Both the position numbers and the translations under genes were made by a program. From contig DPXZ01000150.1 of the NCBI GenBank assembly GCA_003526765.1, positions 1 through 9,269 of the forward strand: 9,269 nucleotides of DNA, read 5' to 3'. Shown here one piece after another: positions 6,765 to 9,269 of the stretch (the stretch's first letter is position 1; every line of letters begins with the position of its first letter). The notes below the pieces were generated by a model. That model saw only the letters and a list, made by a program, of their open reading frames with translations. It did not search any database and was not told the DNA's origin. The stretch comes from Fervidobacterium sp. (GTDB lineage Bacteria; Thermotogota; Thermotogae; Thermotogales; Fervidobacteriaceae).

Positions 6765-7823
6765 ATGTTTGATATTTACGATATAATACTAAAGGCTAAA
6801 TCAGCCAGAGCCACCGATATACATCTGTCCGTAAACAATCCACCAATAATTAGGGTAGACGGATATTTGTTAAGGATGCAAGGCTATCCAGCGCTTACAG
6901 TTAATGATTTAAATAGTATCATAGAACACTTGCTCGGAGATAGTGATATAGAGAACAGAAATAAGGAGACTGATTTTTCTTTTGGATTTGAAGATGTTAG
7001 GATAAGGGCAAATTTGTACTATGAAAGAGGTAATCCGGCACTTGCATTGAGGATCATTACGAAGAAGATTAGGACTTTTGAAGAGCTTGGCATTCCAATT
7101 GTTCTGAAGGATTTTTGTGATAAAGATTCTGGACTAGTCATAGTGACAGGACCAACAGGCAGTGGTAAATCTACAACGTTAGCTGCGATGATCGATTATA
7201 TCAATTCGAAGTACGCATACCACATAATAACGATAGAGGATCCTATAGAATACGTCTTTGAGAACAAGAATTCACTGATACATCAGAGAGAATTGGGGAG
7301 GGACACTCAAAGTTTTAGCGACGGTCTTAAATATGCACTCAGGCAAGACCCGGACATCATACTTGTTGGAGAAATGAGGGACTTGGAAACGATAGCACTT
7401 GCACTCACCGCTGCAGAAACTGGTCACTTGGTACTTGCCACACTCCACACGAACTCTGCGGCAACGGCACCTGAGAGAATCGTTGACGTCTTTCCAGCCC
7501 ACCAACAAAAACAAATCTCACTTCAATTAGCGAATACGTTGATCGGTGTCGTATTTCAAAGATTGGTTCCAAAAAAGGGTACAGGACTAGTTCCAGTAGT
7601 TGAGGTGCTTGTAGCAAACATGGCAGTCAAAAACCTGATAAGAGAAGGGAAGATACACCAAATAGAGAGTATCATGCAGACTGCTCAAAAGCAAGGAAAT
7701 GTATTGTTCGATGATGCGCTCTTGAAAGCGTATTTTTCCAACATAATTTCGAAAGAGACGGTTGTTGACTTTGCTAGGGAACCTGAGGAGGTGGCAAAGA
7801 AGATAGGATGGACAGGAATTTGA
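6765..7823 (+). CDS. pilT: Type IV pilus retraction ATPase PilT
   Basis: PilT is the hexameric cytoplasmic ATPase that depolymerises type IV pili and powers twitching motility and DNA uptake. The 352-residue product has the normal length and layout. The N-terminal PAS-like domain ([22 protein letters not shown]) covers about residues 1-100. Walker [10 protein letters not shown] is at 129-137. The Asp box [11 protein letters not shown] is at about 155-165, Walker [11 protein letters not shown] at 197-206, and the His box [11 protein letters not shown] at 220-230. The C-terminal AVKNLIRE (287-294) is a close match to the AIRNLIRE motif that marks retraction ATPases and is absent from the extension ATPase PilB. 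GAGGTGA stands four bases before the ATG. No other pilus genes are visible in the window. The stop codon overlaps the preferred prfA start as TGATG. Confidence 0.95.
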   Translation: MFDIYDIILKAKSARATDIHLSVNNPPIIRVDGYLLRMQGYPALTVNDLNSIIEHLLGDSDIENRNKETDFSFGFEDVRIRANLYYERGNPALALRIITKKIRTFEELGIPIVLKDFCDKDSGLVIVTGPTGSGKSTTLAAMIDYINSKYAYHIITIEDPIEYVFENKNSLIHQRELGRDTQSFSDGLKYALRQDPDIILVGEMRDLETIALALTAAETGHLVLATLHTNSAATAPERIVDVFPAHQQKQISLQLANTLIGVVFQRLVPKKGTGLVPVVEVLVANMAVKNLIREGKIHQIESIMQTAQKQGNVLFDDALLKAYFSNIISKETVVDFAREPEEVAKKIGWTGI

Positions 7824-8857
7824 TGGAAAGTATCAAAGAGTGGACAAAGAGTAGTATAGAAGAACTGGAAAAGAGATTGATGGAAAATCTCGAATTGAAG
7901 GATATGATAAAAGTTTCATCCGATTTTACCAAATTCAAAGAAATTGACTCACTGATAAATGAATATTTTGAACTTCTGGACGAAAAGGAATTATGGAAAG
8001 AAGAACCTGGAAGTGAAGGAGAGATACAGAAGATAGATGAAAAAGCGGAATCGCTGGCTAATGAAATATTGACATTACTTTTACCAGAGGATGAGTTCAA
8101 AGACAGAAATGTATTCCTTGAAATCCGTGCTGGAACAGGTGGAGATGAAGCCGCACTTTTTGCAGGAGATCTTCTTAGAATGTATCTAAGGTATGCTGAG
8201 ATTAAGAACTGGTCGTATGAAATCCTCGATGAGAGTAAATCAGACCTTGGTGGATACAAAGAGGTTGTTGTTAGGATAAAAGGGAAAAACAGTGGCACCT
8301 ATATGAAATACGAACGTGGCGTACATAGAGTGCAGAGAATTCCCGTTACAGAATCTGGTGGAAGAATACACACATCAACTGCAACGGTGGCAGTGCTCCC
8401 AGAAATTAGAGATGTTGACGTTTTCGTAGACCCGAAAGATTTGCGAATAGATACGTACAGAGCATCTGGCGCTGGTGGGCAATACGTGAACAAGACAGAG
8501 TCAGCTATAAGAATTACGCACATCCCAACCGGGATAGTGGTAACTTGCCAATCTGAAAGATCCCAGCACCAAAACAAGGACAAGGCGATGATGGTCCTAC
8601 GTGCGAAATTGTACGAATTGGCGAGAAGAGAACAAGACGAAAAAGTTTCCTCACAAAGGAAGAATCAAATAGGCAGTGGTGAGAGAAGCGAGAAGATAAG
8701 AACGTACAACTTTCCACAGAACAGAGTAACTGATCACAGAGTAAACCTTACGATATACAATCTTCAAGCTGTGATGGATGGAAATTTGGATTTAATCATA
8801 CCCAAACTTATCCAGTACGATATAGAGCAACAGCTCAAAGAACTTGGCATAATTTAA
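7823..8857 (+). CDS. prfA: Peptide chain release factor 1
   Basis: RF1 reads UAA and UAG in the ribosomal A site and triggers release of the finished protein. From ATG 7823 the product is 344 residues (349 from ATG 7808). The order is as in the family: a helical N-terminal domain, the [18 protein letters not shown] block, then [27 protein letters not shown]. This last block holds the PVT tripeptide (174-176) that marks RF1, where RF2 has SPF. The catalytic GGQ loop is [25 protein letters not shown] (Gly-Gly-Gln at 218-220). A second signature, [14 protein letters not shown], follows. I prefer 7823 because AGGA at 7814-7817 is suitably close and the TGATG overlap with pilT suggests coupling. 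ATG 7808 has no well-placed site; GAGGAGGTGG at 7785-7794 is 13 bases away. The frequent partner prmC is not next; upp is. Confidence 0.97.
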   Translation: MESIKEWTKSSIEELEKRLMENLELKDMIKVSSDFTKFKEIDSLINEYFELLDEKELWKEEPGSEGEIQKIDEKAESLANEILTLLLPEDEFKDRNVFLEIRAGTGGDEAALFAGDLLRMYLRYAEIKNWSYEILDESKSDLGGYKEVVVRIKGKNSGTYMKYERGVHRVQRIPVTESGGRIHTSTATVAVLPEIRDVDVFVDPKDLRIDTYRASGAGGQYVNKTESAIRITHIPTGIVVTCQSERSQHQNKDKAMMVLRAKLYELARREQDEKVSSQRKNQIGSGERSEKIRTYNFPQNRVTDHRVNLTIYNLQAVMDGNLDLIIPKLIQYDIEQQLKELGII

Positions 8858-8872
8858 AACGTGGAGGGATAA

Positions 8873-9269
<397 letters not shown>

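Noticed and set aside
7774..8298. A 174-codon open frame on the minus strand
   Set aside because: It lies fully opposite the end of pilT and the first half of prfA, which are certain genes. Its Ser- and Leu-rich composition is what the complement of AT-rich coding DNA gives. No ribosome site or recognisable motif was seen.

Overview
The window looks like chromosomal DNA from a member of the Thermotogales, most likely a Fervidobacterium-type organism. The genus is inferred from three things. The DNA is AT-rich by eye. Arginine is coded mostly by AGA/AGG, and ribosome sites are strong GGAGGTGA-type. There is also a gene for an Omp-alpha-like envelope spacer (signal peptide, SLH domain, long coiled coil, C-terminal membrane anchor), a protein type known from Thermotoga. 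I could not run a database search, so the genus is tentative.

Every supported gene lies on the + strand and gaps are at most about 60 bases. There is no clear terminator, mobile element, RNA gene or CRISPR array, so the window reads as part of one long co-directional gene string. The left part (1-4094) is an envelope block: the C-terminal end of a PEGA-domain protein, the Omp-alpha-like coiled-coil protein, an intact patatin-like phospholipase, an overlapping second gene that looks like a patatin relative without its catalytic motifs, and a secreted OstA/LptA-like protein. The right part (4112-9269) is a housekeeping block: miaA (tRNA modification), dnaX (replication clamp loader), a pilT-type pilus retraction ATPase, prfA (release factor 1), and the first two thirds of upp (uracil salvage), cut by the window end.

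Several starts are better placed downstream of the longest open frame, because the Shine-Dalgarno sequence lies inside that frame. The preferred starts are 345, 1875, 2626, 3417, 4112, 5087 and 7823. Neighbouring genes are tightly packed or overlap (patatin pair; pilT-prfA as TGATG), which suggests translational coupling.

Two points deserve a second look. One is the active/degenerate patatin pair, which could form a heteromeric enzyme or a regulator pair inside an envelope cluster. The other is an A AAA AAG heptamer in dnaX, in the same register as the E. coli dnaX frameshift site and followed at once by a stop in the -1 frame.
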